64,000 nt of DNA, from NCBI RefSeq assembly GCF_032452875.1, contig NC_083868.1, positions 31,724,537 to 31,788,536 on the forward strand. The letters are read 5' to 3'. A program made the translations under genes and the position numbers. Positions 11,801 through 22,976 of this stretch are shown here, piece by piece. The notes beneath the pieces are model-generated. The model was given only the letters and a program-made list of their open reading frames with translations. It was not told where the DNA came from and did no database searches. The first letter of the stretch is position 1. Each line of letters starts with the position of its first letter. Origin of the DNA: Bos javanicus (taxonomy: Eukaryota > Chordata > Mammalia > Artiodactyla > Bovidae).

Positions 11801-12045
11801 TCAGATACAGTTAGTATTTAGCACAAGAGTAAAATTCCAAGAAATTGATCATGGTACAACTTTTTATTTAAAATATCAAATATTTTCAATAGCAAACAAT
11901 TAAAAAAATGCTTGTTTTCCTTACTTGCCTATGCAAGGATTAAGCCTTATTTTAAATTTTAATGATATGTGATTTCTTTAACATAGCGTTTTCTGACAAT
12001 TAATGCAAACAATGTACATAAAAGGCTATTTAGCTCTCATTACTG
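11801..12045. other. Unassigned AT-rich spacer
   Basis: No coding potential or recognised repeat. Confidence 0.5.
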
Positions 12046-12221
12046 AGTGACTTCACTTTCACTTTTCACTTTCATGCATTAGAGAAGGAATCGGCAACCC
12101 ACTCCAGTATTCTTGCCTGGAGAATCCCAGGAACAGAGGAGCCTAGTGGGCTGCTGTCTATGGGGTCGCACAGAGTCAGACATGACTGAAGCAACTTAGC
12201 AGCAGCAGCAGCACTATCAAT
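12046..12221 (+). mobile_element. Bov-tA/Bov-A SINE 3' monomer
   Basis: It starts in the linker between SINE monomers (cttcactttcacttttcact) and runs through the second monomer to the gcagcagcagcag tail. It lacks the tRNA-like head, so it is 5'-truncated. Confidence 0.85.
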
Positions 12222-12421
12222 AATAATAATAAAACACAATTTGTCATAGCAATCGGAGAATGATGTGATAGACTAAATTTTAAATCAAATTCATAGTTAT
12301 ATCTATTTAAATAATTTAATATCAGATACAGAAAAAGACATTAGAACAGCCATCTATAGTGTATATTTACACTAATTGAAGCTTTCTTTAGAAAATAATA
12401 TTTTTCATGAATAAATGCATT

Positions 12422-12498
12422 TCCTGGTGTGCTGCGATTCATGGGGTCGCAAAGAGTCGGACACGACTGAGCGATTGAACTGAACTGAACTGAACTGA
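12422..12498 (+). mobile_element. BovB 3' tail
   Basis: Only the last ~75 bases of BovB: gtgctgcgattcatggggtc, the agagtcggacacgactga block, then tgaac repeated four times. A severely 5'-truncated insertion. Confidence 0.85.
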
Positions 12499-12509
12499 GT
12501 TAATATCTA

Positions 12510-12731
12510 AACGTGTGCTGTGCTTACTCAGTCATGTCCAACTTTCTACAACCCCATGAACTGTAGCCCACCAGGATCCTCTGTCCAAAGAATTTTCCAG
12601 GCAAGAATACTGGAGCAGGCTGTCATTTCCTACTCCAGGGCATCTTCCTGACTCAGGGATAGAACCCATTTCTCTTGTGTCTCCTGCATTGGAAGGCAGA
12701 TTTTTTACCACTGCACCACATTGGAAGCCTA
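12510..12731 (-). mobile_element. Bov-tA SINE
   Basis: Complete antisense Bov-tA: tail block at left (gctgtgcttactcagtcatg), body with ttttccaggcaagaatactg, and tRNA-like head at right (ctcctgcattggaaggcaga). Confidence 0.88.
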
Positions 12732-12995
12732 TGGATATTAAATTTAAACCCTTTAAAATTCTGCAGTAAATAAACAAATATAAGTTTAACTTAGCATGTC
12801 CACAAATAATAAAAAATGAAATAATTTTCTGGAGTGACATTTACTCACTTTTTTCTACAAATACTTTGGAAAATAAAGTCCACTAAAATGTGGATTTAGC
12901 AGGAATATTAGATTATCTTTCTAAAACATGGTGGTGTAAAGTGGCTTACTTTGCTTTGAATATTTGAAGCGCTGTTAACAGTTTTATGTAAACTT
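12732..12995. other. Unassigned AT-rich spacer
   Basis: Nothing recognised. Confidence 0.5.
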
Positions 12996-13655
12996 TTATT
13001 GAAGTATTAAGTGTAACATACTCAAAGTGTATAGTTAGTAAATATATAATTCTGAATAATCACAAAAGGAATGTGCTATTTAATTCCACTCAATAACCAC
13101 AAACTGCTCTTGTGATTGACTTTAGTTACTAGCTCCCTACTAGCTCACTATTGTGCTTAACAATAATTTAAACTACTTCTGAGCTTTATATGCTATTTAC
13201 TGCCTTGTTACTGACTTTTATCAGTCCCTAATGTTTGTGATATTCTTATATTCTGTTGTGTTGTGTTGTAGTTCATTTATTCTAACTGTAATATGATATT
13301 AAATTCCATTGACTATATCACAATGCATTTATGTATTCAAAGTTCATGTAGATTTGATCTACATATCTAGATTTTGGCAAATTATTGGTGTAACAAGCAT
13401 CCTTTTTCTTGTCCTTTGGTGAATATATTAACAATCTTTTTTAGGAATATAAATTTTAAGTCATAGTCAGTCAGCTTCTTTAGACACAGCCTGATAGTTC
13501 TGCAGTGACTGTACTATAGCTTATACTCGCATCATCAATCTCTAGGAATCTCATTTGTTTGGTATTTTAATTACATCTTACTTTAGCTATTTCATTGTGT
13601 GTATAGTATGTTATTATGCTTTTTAAATCAACTTTTTGATTTATATACAATAAAA
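12996..13655 (-). mobile_element. Ancient L1M fragment (3' UTR and ORF2 C-terminus)
   Basis: Antisense order is right for an old mammalian L1: 3' UTR first (ttttattgaagtattaagtg), then the ORF2 end (ctatatcacaatgcatttat ... ttttggcaaattattggtgt), then the stretch before it (aatctcatttgtttggtatt). It is highly diverged, with no open frame of the original protein. Confidence 0.65.
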
Positions 13656-14115
13656 TGTACAATTTTAATTTTAGAGTTGAGTTAGTTCTGAAAACTGCAT
13701 ATATCCATATAATTACACTCTCAAGAAAAGATTCTGTATATTACCTGCAAAAGTTTTCTCATGCCCAATTCCAATCAATTCCTACTCTCAAATCTCAGGG
13801 ACAGGCTTGTCTGATCTGCTTTGTATTGCTACAGATAATAATTTCATTTCCTAGAGATCAATTTAAATGCAGTCATCTAGTATGGATCCTATTGTATACG
13901 GCTTCTGTCATGGGTACTAAGGAGCTGATTTTCATTTATATTGTTGCCTATATCATTTGTCTGTTTCTTTTCCTTGCTGAGTACTATTTCAGTATATGGA
14001 CATTTAAAATAATTGGTTCACCCATTCAATAGGTGATAAGATTGGTTACTTATAGTTTTTAGTTATTACAAATATAAGCAGCATTTACTATCTGGGCAGT
14101 AAGTTAGAACTATGA
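13656..14115 (-). mobile_element. Second ancient L1M fragment, same orientation
   Basis: The antisense pattern restarts: 3' UTR-like aaaatgtacaattttaattt, gtctgatctgctttgtattg, then tttccttgctgagtactatt and gttcacccattcaataggtg. Having 3' UTR twice in a row means two copies or a duplication. The 125-residue + strand frame here is only the antisense reading. Confidence 0.65.
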
Positions 14116-14896
14116 TTGTGAAATAAGATTTATATCTTAGATAAAACTTTAAAAGGATGTACTCAAATTTTTAAATTGAAACATGGAGATATTTTTGAAT
14201 TTCTCATTCTTTTTTCAAGTTGATTTTGGCAAACATAAAATGTTTTATTAAACAGGTCTATATTGATTTTGGTGCTTCATAGTCATGAATGAGAAAACTA
14301 TATATTTTAAAAATTTGTATTCTCTGAAGAAATATATTTTACTTTCAAGTTCAAGCTAGGTGAATACTTTTCTAATTAATGTGTCATTAGAAACATCTCT
14401 TTAATCTTTCAACGAAAATGTCTGGGGCTTTAGAAGTGATCTTGTATTTAAGTTATGAGAAATACAAAAATACCTGCCCAGTGAGAAAAATTGTGTGTGT
14501 ATGTGTGTTTTTTTTAATGGTAGCTCACAAACCTACATAACTTAATTAAATTTGTCTTTAATATTTCTTAACTTTCCAAAAATACATTTTTAAGAAATTC
14601 TATCAAGGAACACATTGGTTCCTTGTATTTTAGCCTATGCAGTATCTTCCCAGTAATGATGAGGGTAAGTCCCTCCAAAATGTTCTGTGACAATCTTTCT
14701 GCATCATCGTAATCTTTATGAAGCTAAAATTCATGTAAATATATTACAATGACAGGAAACACCAGTTGTGTGGAACTGTGAAGTAGTATGTTATTCTGTT
14801 CCTGATAAGTATTTTCTTATATACAAATATACTCAAATAATTCTGCTTTGTTTTTAAAATGTCATTATAATACAAACCTTTTCAAAAGCAGTTATG
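14116..14896. other. Unassigned AT-rich stretch
   Basis: No gene or clear repeat seen. Confidence 0.5.
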
Positions 14897-14909
14897 TAGA
14901 TGTAAGACT

Positions 14910-15183
14910 GCTGCTGCTGCTGCTAAGTCACTTCAGTCGTGTCCGACTCTGTGTGACCCATAGACGGCAGCCCACCAGGATTCCCGTCCCTGGGATTCTC
15001 CAGGCAAGAACACTGGAGTGGGTTGCCATTTCCTTCTCCAATGCATGAAAGTGAAAAGCAAAAGTGAAGTCGCTCAGTCGTGTCCAACTCTAGCGACCCC
15101 ATGGACTGCAGCCTACCAGGCTCCTCTCCATCCATGGGATTTTCTAGGCAAAATTACTGGAATGGGGTGCCACTGCCTTCTCC
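14910..15183 (-). mobile_element. Dimeric Bov-tA/Bov-A SINE with perfect duplications
   Basis: Antisense dimer: gct-repeat tail at left, two monomers joined by the tgaaagtgaaaagcaaaagt linker, and the head end at ctgccttctcc. It is flanked by a perfect 13-base target-site duplication, tagatgtaagact (14897-14909 and 15184-15196), so this is a young, intact insertion. Confidence 0.93.
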
Positions 15184-15196
15184 TAGATGTAAGACT

Positions 15197-15789
15197 AGGA
15201 TATACTATATATGCTTGCTAGAACTCAGGGACAGTGTCATGTATAGCATAAACACTCAGAAAATATTAATATAACAATTGTATTTACATAAAAATTATTG
15301 AAAATTTGGTTTGGAACTCAGCAAATGCAAGCCAAATTATAATTTTTATACTGATTCCCAATGGATAAAGTTCAGAAAATTTAAGCCAAGTTTTTGAACT
15401 CAATATATATAATTGAATAAGAGCATTCTTTCAGATCTTGGGGAGCCTCAGGGATCTAAGGTCTGAGTAGATATAATGAACAATTCATGCAATGTACTTG
15501 CTATTATGGAGCTCCTGTGTGTGTGTGTGTGTGTGTGTGTGTGCATGCACTTGGAGGGGGGCTTACAGAGATAGTAAAGAAGCAAACCAAAGACAAGGAT
15601 ATTGAATAGTAGCATATGCATGGAAGGTAATTTGAATAAGGAATGGCTGGCTTAAAGAATATTTAAATTCACAGCTTATATTCACATTTGAACTGAGACT
15701 TTAATATCTAGATCTAGTAAAATAATATTTTAGGGAGAAAGAATGGTGAGTACAAAGGGTATAAACTGAGAACAAAGCATTGATAATTG
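15197..15789. other. Unassigned stretch with TG microsatellite
   Basis: No gene seen. It includes the (TG)n tract listed separately. Confidence 0.5.
15516..15543 (+). repeat. (TG)14 microsatellite
   Basis: Fourteen uninterrupted TG dinucleotides, likely polymorphic in length. Confidence 0.95.
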
Positions 15790-16115
15790 CCAAATATAGA
15801 TTTCTAAATGAGAGTAAGGAAATTACTCCATATGGTATTATAATGGTGGATACATAGTATAAATCTGTCCAAACCTATAGAATGTACAACACAGTTAATG
15901 AATACTGATGTAAACTATGAACCTGGAATGATTATGGTATGCTGATATAGGTTCATGAATTGTAAGAAATTTACCACTCTGGTGGAGGCTGTTGATCATT
16001 TAGGAAGTTACACATATGTGGAGGCATAGGGCACTTGGAAAAGCCCTGTATCTTCTGCTCAATTTTGCTGTCAATAAAACTTCTGTAAAAAAATAAGTCC
16101 AAATGGGCACACAAT
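15790..16115 (+). mobile_element. Old L1M 3' end
   Basis: Recognised by the order gtattataatggtggataca, cctatagaatgtacaacac, gtaaactatgaacctgga, accactctggtggaggctgt and tctgctcaattttgctgtca, finishing near an A-rich tail. A related copy lies at 62640-62830. Confidence 0.7.
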
Positions 16116-16655
16116 TCCAAAAATAATAAAAAGAAAAAGAATGATGGTTTTGAATTTAATAATTAGAAAGTATAAGAAATTGACCAAATTATAAATTAAA
16201 AGGTGCAGGGGTTGTGTGCTTGAGATCAGAAAATATAAAGCCATTCAATCTAATTCAGAATAAACATCCTCTGAAAGCATAAAGGACAAAAAATGAACAA
16301 TGCTTATTCATGTTGGTTGTTAGGGAACATTTTTCTAGCTTTTTTCATTCAACCTTCAAGATTCCCCTTGAGGCAGGAAGCAGATGGGTTCCCCTCCAGG
16401 GTAAAGCAATTGGAGATTCATTTTCTATTGACCAAAACTCCAAGATAACAATAGCAGGGTAATTAAGGTGAGGAAGATGGACTCTTTTCAGAGCACATAT
16501 TTCTCATTATAAAGTCAGGAGAACTACCCCACCATACATGTGCAGAAAGGCTCCTTGGTGGCCAAAGGGGAGTTATGTCAAGGAATGGTCTACCCAGAAG
16601 CTTTTTTGATTAATCCATCTTGGCTAAGAGATGCGCATGCACACATGGGAGGAAT
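16116..16655. other. Unassigned; possible LTR-like block at 16320-16640
   Basis: The 16320-16640 part is less AT-rich than its surroundings (cccctccagggtaaagcaat, aaaggctccttggtggccaa, agatgcgcatgcacacatgg) and has the feel of an old LTR. I cannot name the family and see no boundaries. Confidence 0.3.
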
Positions 16656-16659
16656 ATTT

Positions 16660-17147
16660 GTTAATGTTCAGTTGCTCAGTCATGTCTAACTCTCAGCAAC
16701 CCCATGGACTACAGCACACCAGGCTTCCCTGTCCTTCACCATCTCCTGAAGCTTGCTCAAATTCATGTCCACTGAGTCAGTGATGCCATTCAACATCTCG
16801 TCTTCCATCATCCCCTTCTTCTCCTGACTTTGATCTTTCCCAGCATCAGGGTCTTTTCCAATGAGCTGGCTCTTTGGATCAGGTGGTCAAAGTCTTGGAA
16901 CTTCAGCTTCAGCATCAATCCTTCCAATGTCTATTCAGGGTTGATTTCCTTTAGGAATGACAGGTTTGATCTCCCTGCATTCGAGGGGACTTTCAAAAGT
17001 CTTCTACACCACAGCTCAAAAGCATCAATTTTTCCATGCTCAGCCTTCTTTATGGTCCAACTCTCAGATCCATACAGTAGTACTGGAAAAAAAACATAGC
17101 TTTGACTATCCAGACCTGTGTCAGCAAAGTGATGTTTCTGCTTTTTA
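16660..17147 (-). mobile_element. BovB 3' fragment
   Basis: Antisense BovB from its 3' tail (gttcagttgctcagtcatgt) through the C-terminal coding part (aagcatcaatttttccatgc ... gtactggaaaaaaaacatag). It is frame-broken and ends where the next SINE starts. Confidence 0.85.
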
Positions 17148-17363
17148 ACCTGTGCTGTGTTTAGTCATTCAGTCATGGCTGACTCTTTTCAACTCCATGG
17201 ACTATAGTCTGCCAGGTTCCTCTGTCCATGGGGATTCTCCAGGCAAGAATACTGGAGTGGGTTGTCATGCCCTCCTCCAGGGGATCTTCCCAACCCAGGA
17301 ATCGAACTCAGCTCTCCCACATTGCAGGCAGATTCTTTACCAGCTGAGTTACCAGGGAAGCCC
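17148..17363 (-). mobile_element. Bov-tA SINE inserted at BovB edge
   Basis: Full antisense Bov-tA ending in the tRNA-like head (tgagttaccagggaagcc). Flanks ttttaacctg (left) and ttctaacctg (right) look like its target-site duplication with one change, so it inserted into the BovB fragment or right at its edge. Confidence 0.88.
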
Positions 17364-17371
17364 TTTCTAAC

Positions 17372-17583
17372 CTGAAGTGAAGTGAAGTGAAGTGAAGTCG
17401 CTCAGTCATGTCTGACTCTTTGTGACCCCGTGGGCTATAGCCCACAAGCTCCTTGGTCCATAGGATTTTCCAACCATGAATACTGGAGTGGGTTGCCATT
17501 TCCTTCTCCAGGGGATCTTCCTGACCCAGGGATCAAACCGAGGTCTCCTGCATTGTAGGCAGACTCTTTACTGTCTGAGCTAC
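17372..17583 (-). mobile_element. Bov-tA SINE with (GAAGT)n tail
   Basis: An antisense Bov-tA in tandem with the preceding one. The tail is expanded to about five gaagt units at 17374-17399. The tRNA-like head ends at ctgtctgagctacc. Confidence 0.9.
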
Positions 17584-17830
17584 CATATACCAAATATGGA
17601 CTGTATACCAGGCAATTCAGAATGACTGGCCAGAGGAAATCTATAAGAAATACTCCATGAAAGTAATTCAAACTGCTACAAGGGTGCGACTCTCTCTCTA
17701 AGTCTGCCCGTGTGGTTATCCACAGGTATTGTACTCTTTTTTCCTTTTAATAAGTACTTAATTTGTTTCATTACTTTCCATCTTTACGGAAATTATTTTA
17801 TGCAAAGCTGAAGGTCCAGGGCCCTTGTCA
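17584..17830. other. Unassigned, possibly LTR-like
   Basis: A stretch with ctctctctctaagtctgccc and an aataa-type signal (ttttaataagtact) could be the end of an old LTR, but no boundary or family can be given. Confidence 0.25.
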
Positions 17831-17960
17831 CTGACCACTGGTCTAGTAGCTAGGATCTGGTGCTTTCATCACCTCAACCCAGCCCAATCTCTAGCTGGTA
17901 TCCCAAGCCCCACTCCACCCCACTGCAGGCTGAGGCCATCTATGATCACCTTCAGACATC
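17831..17960 (+). mobile_element. tRNA-Glu-derived SINE (CHR-like), diverged
   Basis: ctggtctagtagctaggatc and tggtgctttcatcacct follow the A-box half of tRNA-Glu. The B-box half is degraded. The tail (ccactgcaggctgaggccat) resembles cetartiodactyl CHR SINEs. It is not a working tRNA gene: the B box is poor and there is no foldable acceptor stem. Confidence 0.5.
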
Positions 17961-18815
17961 CCTCTGTAATGTTTTTTGTTGTTCTTGGTGATGTTTTCTT
18001 TTTCTTACCTTTCACTCTTTCCATGCAAACGTGCCTCCTCTTGTGGCATACCACTCTATGAATTACACTGATGATATTGTTGAAAACTTCACAATTGTAG
18101 AGATCATATTTTATTGATATTTCCCTTGGTAAGTATCCAGAAAATACCTGTCTGATTTTTAACAATGTATGACTATATATCAGATATTTTAAAATATTCT
18201 ATTAGTCAAAAGAAGGAGGGAAAGGACAATAAAAGAACAATTGTAAATTAAATCCAATCATCAATAACTACATACTAAATACTCCAATTAAAAAGGAGAG
18301 ACAGTAATAGTGAATACACAAAACTCAAGCATATGGCATGTAAATAAAAGGATCTAAAAAGTAACATGTAAATATTAATCACAAGAAAGTTGCACTTGTG
18401 TGAACCTGAGAGTGATTATCTTATTAAATTTTGTACCTTAGGTGCTACATTGCCTTACTCTTGCCTTAACCTTGTTCTGATATCTCTTTCAAGTAATGAG
18501 ATAGGAAATTATTCTTAACAGTAGGGAGCCCGTGGTTTTCAGCCCAGTGTAGGCTTTTCTCATGCACAAATGAATTTTTTAAAATGTTTTAGTTTGGAGA
18601 AAAATATATAGTTGTACTATGTGTAGAAGAGAGAAAGAAGTTTGGGGTTTGACTGATATTAGGGTAGATTTTAAATTAATTCTACTTTTTCATACCTATT
18701 TATCACTCCTTATGTATATTTTAGTTCAACACATCAGTCAAAATAACTTCATGTTTAATAGTATTTTTATCATAGTATATACTGAGCTGTAGATTTCTCA
18801 ATCCTATTTCAACTT
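17961..18815. other. Unassigned AT-rich stretch
   Basis: No gene or clear repeat. Confidence 0.5.
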
Positions 18816-18817
18816 TA

Positions 18818-18866
18818 AAGAATCTGCCTGCAGTGCAGGAGATCTGGGTTCAATCCCTACTCTTTT
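18818..18866 (+). repeat. Bov-tA tRNA-like head fragment
   Basis: aagaatctgcctgcagtgca and gatctgggttcaatcccta are the B-box half of the Bov-tA head only. It is cut off by the dimeric SINE that follows. Confidence 0.75.
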
Positions 18867-18871
18867 TGTTC

Positions 18872-18872
<1 letters not shown>

Positions 18873-18907
<35 letters not shown>

Positions 18908-19165
18908 ACGTCACTTTAGTCGTGTCCAACTCTGTTCAACCCCATAGATGGCAGCACACCAGGCTCCCTGTCCCTGGGATTCTCCAGGCAAGAACACTGG
19001 AGTGGGTTGCCATTTCCTTCTCCAATGCATGAAAGTGAAAAGCAAAAGTGAAATTGCTCAGTCGTGTCCAACTCTAGCGACCCCATGGACTGCAGCCTAC
19101 CAGGCTCCTCTGTCCATGGGATTTTCTAGGCAAGAGTACTGGAGTGGGGTGCCATTGCCTTCTCC
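18873..19165 (-). mobile_element. Dimeric Bov-tA/Bov-A SINE with (CTG)n tail
   Basis: Antisense dimer whose tail is expanded to about eleven CTG units (18873-18907). Two monomers follow, joined by a tgaaagtgaaaagcaaaagt linker. Flanks tttttgttct and ttttgttttct may be the target-site duplication. Confidence 0.9.
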
Positions 19166-19309
19166 GTTTTGTTTTCTAAGTTACATTAATTTGCTAACAT
19201 CTGTTTCCAGGTAGGTTGTATCACTTAATCTCATTATTTTAAAATTAAGTGTAAGAGCTTATCTACTTCTTCCACATATTCCCTCTCAATATACCATTCT
19301 CATCTTCAG

Positions 19310-19705
19310 TTTGTTGTTTGTTGTTCAGTAGCTAAGTCAGGTCCAACTCTTTGCAACCCCATGGACTGCAGCATGCCTGGTTTCCCTGTCCTTCACTGTC
19401 TCCCAGAGTTTGCTCAAACTCAAGTCCATTGAGTCAGTTATGCCATCCAACAATCTCATCTTCTGTTGCCTTCTTCTCCTCTTTCCCTCAGTCTTTCCCA
19501 GCATCAGGGTCTTTTCCAATGTGCTGGCTATTCACATCAGGTGGCCAAAGTATTGGAGCTTCAGCTTCAGCATTAGTCCTTCCAATGAACTTTCAGGGTT
19601 GACTTTTAGAACTGACTGCTTTGATCTCCTTGCTTTTCAAGGGAATCTCAAGAGTCTTCTCCAACACCACAGTTACAAGGCGTCAAATCTTTGGCACCAT
19701 CTTCA
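19310..19705 (-). mobile_element. BovB 3' fragment
   Basis: Antisense BovB tail and C-terminal coding part (cttttccaatgtgctggcta ... tcaagagtcttctccaacac). Frames are broken and the 5' part is absent. Confidence 0.87.
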
Positions 19706-21160
19706 ATAAATTTTACTAAAAACCAAGAATGCTTTGATATTCAAACTTAGTGTGGGAAAAAAGGAAGAGAATGAGTCTGGGATAAGTAACATTAGAGAAA
19801 ATATAAATGATATATATGAATTCAAAACTGAGTAATAGTTAATGCCATCTCTAGTATTTGGATATTGACCCCAGGTGAAAATGAGCATCATGGCATATAA
19901 CAAGTCTTACTTTTTTGCCCAGTAAACTTTCAGCTCCATAATGAATTGCTATTGTCAAAGTTGGAAATTTGATGTGGTAAGAGACCAGGGTGAGTTCCAG
20001 TTTGCCTCCATCAGATCCAATTTGTCCTTATTTAATCTCAATTATGGTCTATCCTTCCTGTATGTGTAATTTTTGAAAATAAACATAATATAGGCTATTT
20101 TTGCTTTATTCTTTATTCAGGTGATTTTCTAGTTCTGACTTTATTATCTTAATTTCCTTATTATGTATGAGTTTATGACTTTATGTTTTTCATATTTAAA
20201 AAAATATTATCTTTTTGAACAGTTTTATTCTCTCATATTTCTTTTAGTTCACAAATTCTCTGAGTCTGTGATTCATATATTTTCCACTAATCATATTCCA
20301 ATTTATATTTTTCATTTTTTGTGTGTTTCAAGATTTTATTATGATTATTCCATTCTGATTGTTTTCTGGTTCACCAGTATTATCTTCAGTTAGCTTTAAC
20401 TGGCTATCAAACATGTTCACTGAATTTTTATTTCTTCAGTTCCATAATTTTGATTTACTCTTTCATAAATTTCAGTTCTCTATCAACTTTCTCAGGCTTT
20501 TATATCCTTGGACATATTAATAGTACTTCCTAAAGCCTCTGTCTCTGAATCTCTTTTTATCTGTAAAAACTCTCTGCTTTTTATTCATATGATCTTTTGC
20601 TTCTTGGGCAGACTTGATTTCTTATCAGACATGATGTTAAATTTATAGATAAAATCTGAGGTTTTATGATATTCTTGTTTTGAGAATTTACATTTTTATA
20701 TTGAAAGCTCCTTAAGCACTGGTATTCAACATCACCTGAAAACATTTTCAGGATTGAAATTAACTGAAAAGATGTATCAATCTCTCCATAAACTTGTCTA
20801 GTTTTGCTTTTGCCCCGATATTGTTTCCAACTCTTAAGTTCTCTACGAGACATGGAGACTTTCATAATTTTCCACATTTGCAGTTATTGGGCTCCAATTA
20901 ATTGTATTCCTCTTATTCCTACAAGACTCAAAAGTTTCAAAGAGCTTCTTAGTCTCTGGTCACCTTATTCTGGAGTTTTAAGACATCTGTAAAAGAAATA
21001 CAGATTCAATGCTACAAATTTACCTTTGTGAGCCTATATATTCTTCCTCAAACCTGTTATCATATTATTTACTGTCTTGTTAACTTTTTGATTCCTTTCT
21101 TTAGATATTTTCAAAATCTTTTTCATTTGTTGTCAATGGGAGTTTTTATTCAATTTAACT
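19706..21160. other. Unassigned AT-rich stretch
   Basis: Short frames only. The T-rich composition suggests very old antisense LINE sequence in places, but I cannot place it. No host exon recognised. Confidence 0.45.
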
Positions 21161-21164
21161 AATA

Positions 21165-21365
21165 CTATTGCTGATGGCTCAGATGGCAAAGAATCTGCCT
21201 GCAATGCAGGAGACCCAGGTTTGATCCCTGGATCAGGATGATCCCCTGGAGTAGAAAATAGAAACTTACAACAGTATTCTTGACTGGGAAATTCCATGAA
21301 CAGAGGAGCGTGTGGGCCACAGCCCATGGGGTAGCAAAAGGTCAGTCAAGGTGGGGGGCTAACAC
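21165..21365 (+). mobile_element. Bov-tA SINE, diverged
   Basis: Sense copy: tRNA-like head (gatggctcagatggcaaaga, cctgcaatgcaggagaccca), then body (agtattcttgactgggaaat) and tail. More diverged than most copies in the window. Confidence 0.8.
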
Positions 21366-21524
21366 TCTGACTTTCATTATTAGGTAGCAGAATTTCTGAA
21401 ACACATATTTTAGCTAATTTTCCCAATCTCATTTCAATATATGTGATGTTATATAACTAAAGATATGTATGAAGAAATGGTTTATATGACTTCTAACCTG
21501 TTTATTAAGGTATAAATGTTCTCA

Positions 21525-22645
21525 TTGTTTTTCAGTCCCTAACTTGTTTCTGACTCTGTGACCCCATGAACTGCAGCATGCCAAGATTCTTTCCCTTTGC
21601 TATCTCCTGTAGTTTGCTCAAACTCATGTAGTCAGTGATGCCATCCAACCACCTCATCCTCTGCCTTCTCCTCCTTTTGCCCTCAGTCTTTTCCAGCATC
21701 AGAGTCTTTTCCAGCAGGTCAGCTCTTTGAATCAGGTGGCCAAAGTAATGGAGCTTCAGCTTCAGCATCAGTCTTTCCAATGAATGTTCAAGGTTGACTG
21801 CCTTTAGGATTGATTGGTTTGATCTCCTTGCCACTCAAGGGCTTTCAGGGGTCTTCTGCAGCACCACACTTGAAAGCATCAATTCTTTGGCACTCAGTTT
21901 TCTTTACAGTCCAACTCTCACATCCATACATTACTACTGAAAAAAAACATAGCTTTGACTATACAGACCTTTGTCGGCAGTGATGTCTCTGCTTCTTAAT
22001 ATGCTGTCTAGGTTTGTCATAGTTTTTCTTCCAAGGAGAAAGTGTCTTTTAAGTTCATGGCTATAGTCACCATCTGCAGTGATTTTGGAGGGCAAGAAAA
22101 TATAAAGTCTGTCACTGTTTCTACTTTTACCCCATTTATTTGCCATGAAGTGATGGGACTGCATGGCATGATCTTAGTTTTTTGAATGTTGAGTTTTAAG
22201 CCAGTTTTTTCACTCTCTTCTTTCACCCTCATTAAGGGGCTTTTGAGTTTCTTTTAGCTTTCTGTCATTAGAATCGTATCATCTGCAAATCTGAGGTTGT
22301 TGATATTTCTCCTGGCAATCTTGATTCCAGCTTGTGTTTCATACATCCCAGCATTTCACATGATATATTCTGCATATAAGTTAAATAAGCAGGTTGACAA
22401 AATGTAGCTTTGATGTACTCCTTTCCCAGTTCTGAACCAGTCTTTTGTTCCATGTTCCTATTGCTTCTTTCCCTGCGCACATTTTTCTCAGGAGACAGGT
22501 AAGTGATCTGGTATTCTATCTCTTTTAGAATTTTCCAGTTTCTTGGGATCCATACAGTCAAAGCCTTTAGCATAGTCAATGAAGCAAAAGTAGATTTTTT
22601 GTTTTGTTTTGTTTTCAAATTCTCTTTGTAATAACCTGTATGCTG
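21525..22645 (-). mobile_element. BovB fragment with reverse transcriptase remnant
   Basis: Antisense BovB of ~1.1 kb. It holds the C-terminal region and the RT palm with F-A-D-D (codons at 22278-22289; F replaces the usual Y seen in other copies here) and L-K-L-N-I-Q-K-T-K-I. It fades at ~22600-22645 in a TTTTG-rich run where the other copies continue with a conserved block, so the 5' edge may be a small rearrangement. Many frameshifts; dead. Confidence 0.85.
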
Positions 22646-22897
22646 AAAGTTATATGGGGCAGAACCACAGGTTTGACCATGCACATGGTGATGACATACC
22701 AGATGATTCTGAAGGAAAAAGGCCCCTATTTGACCTTTTGGGTCACTGTCTATTGTTTATCTTTACACTGAAATATGGGTAACAATAAACTTTTATATAC
22801 TTACAGAAGTGTATTTTAAGGTATCCTTATGTAAAAGTTTGGCCTTTATTTTAACTAATACAAACTCTATGTAAAATATTGAGTAGAGGTTTCAATA
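22646..22897. other. Unassigned spacer
   Basis: Nothing recognised. Confidence 0.45.
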
Positions 22898-22976
22898 TTG
22901 AGCTGGCCAAAAAGTTCATTCTGGTTTCTCCATAACATGAAAAATCCAAACAAATTTTTGGCCAACCCAACATATG
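22898..22976. mobile_element. Mariner-type MITE (~79 bp)
   Basis: Two inverted termini meet almost directly: left ttgagctggccaaaaagttc, and right, read in reverse, ttgggttggccaaaaatttg. Flanking TA dinucleotides fit a Tc1/mariner target. Transposase sequence is absent, so this is an internally deleted non-autonomous copy of the mariner family common in ruminants. Confidence 0.85.

Noticed and set aside
13655..14032. 125-residue open frame that could be a small membrane protein
   Set aside because: It lies in antisense, highly diverged L1M sequence. The hydrophobic look comes from T-rich codons.
17831..17960. tRNA-Glu gene
   Set aside because: The A-box half is recognisable but the B-box half is decayed and the acceptor stem cannot pair. 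It is a SINE head.
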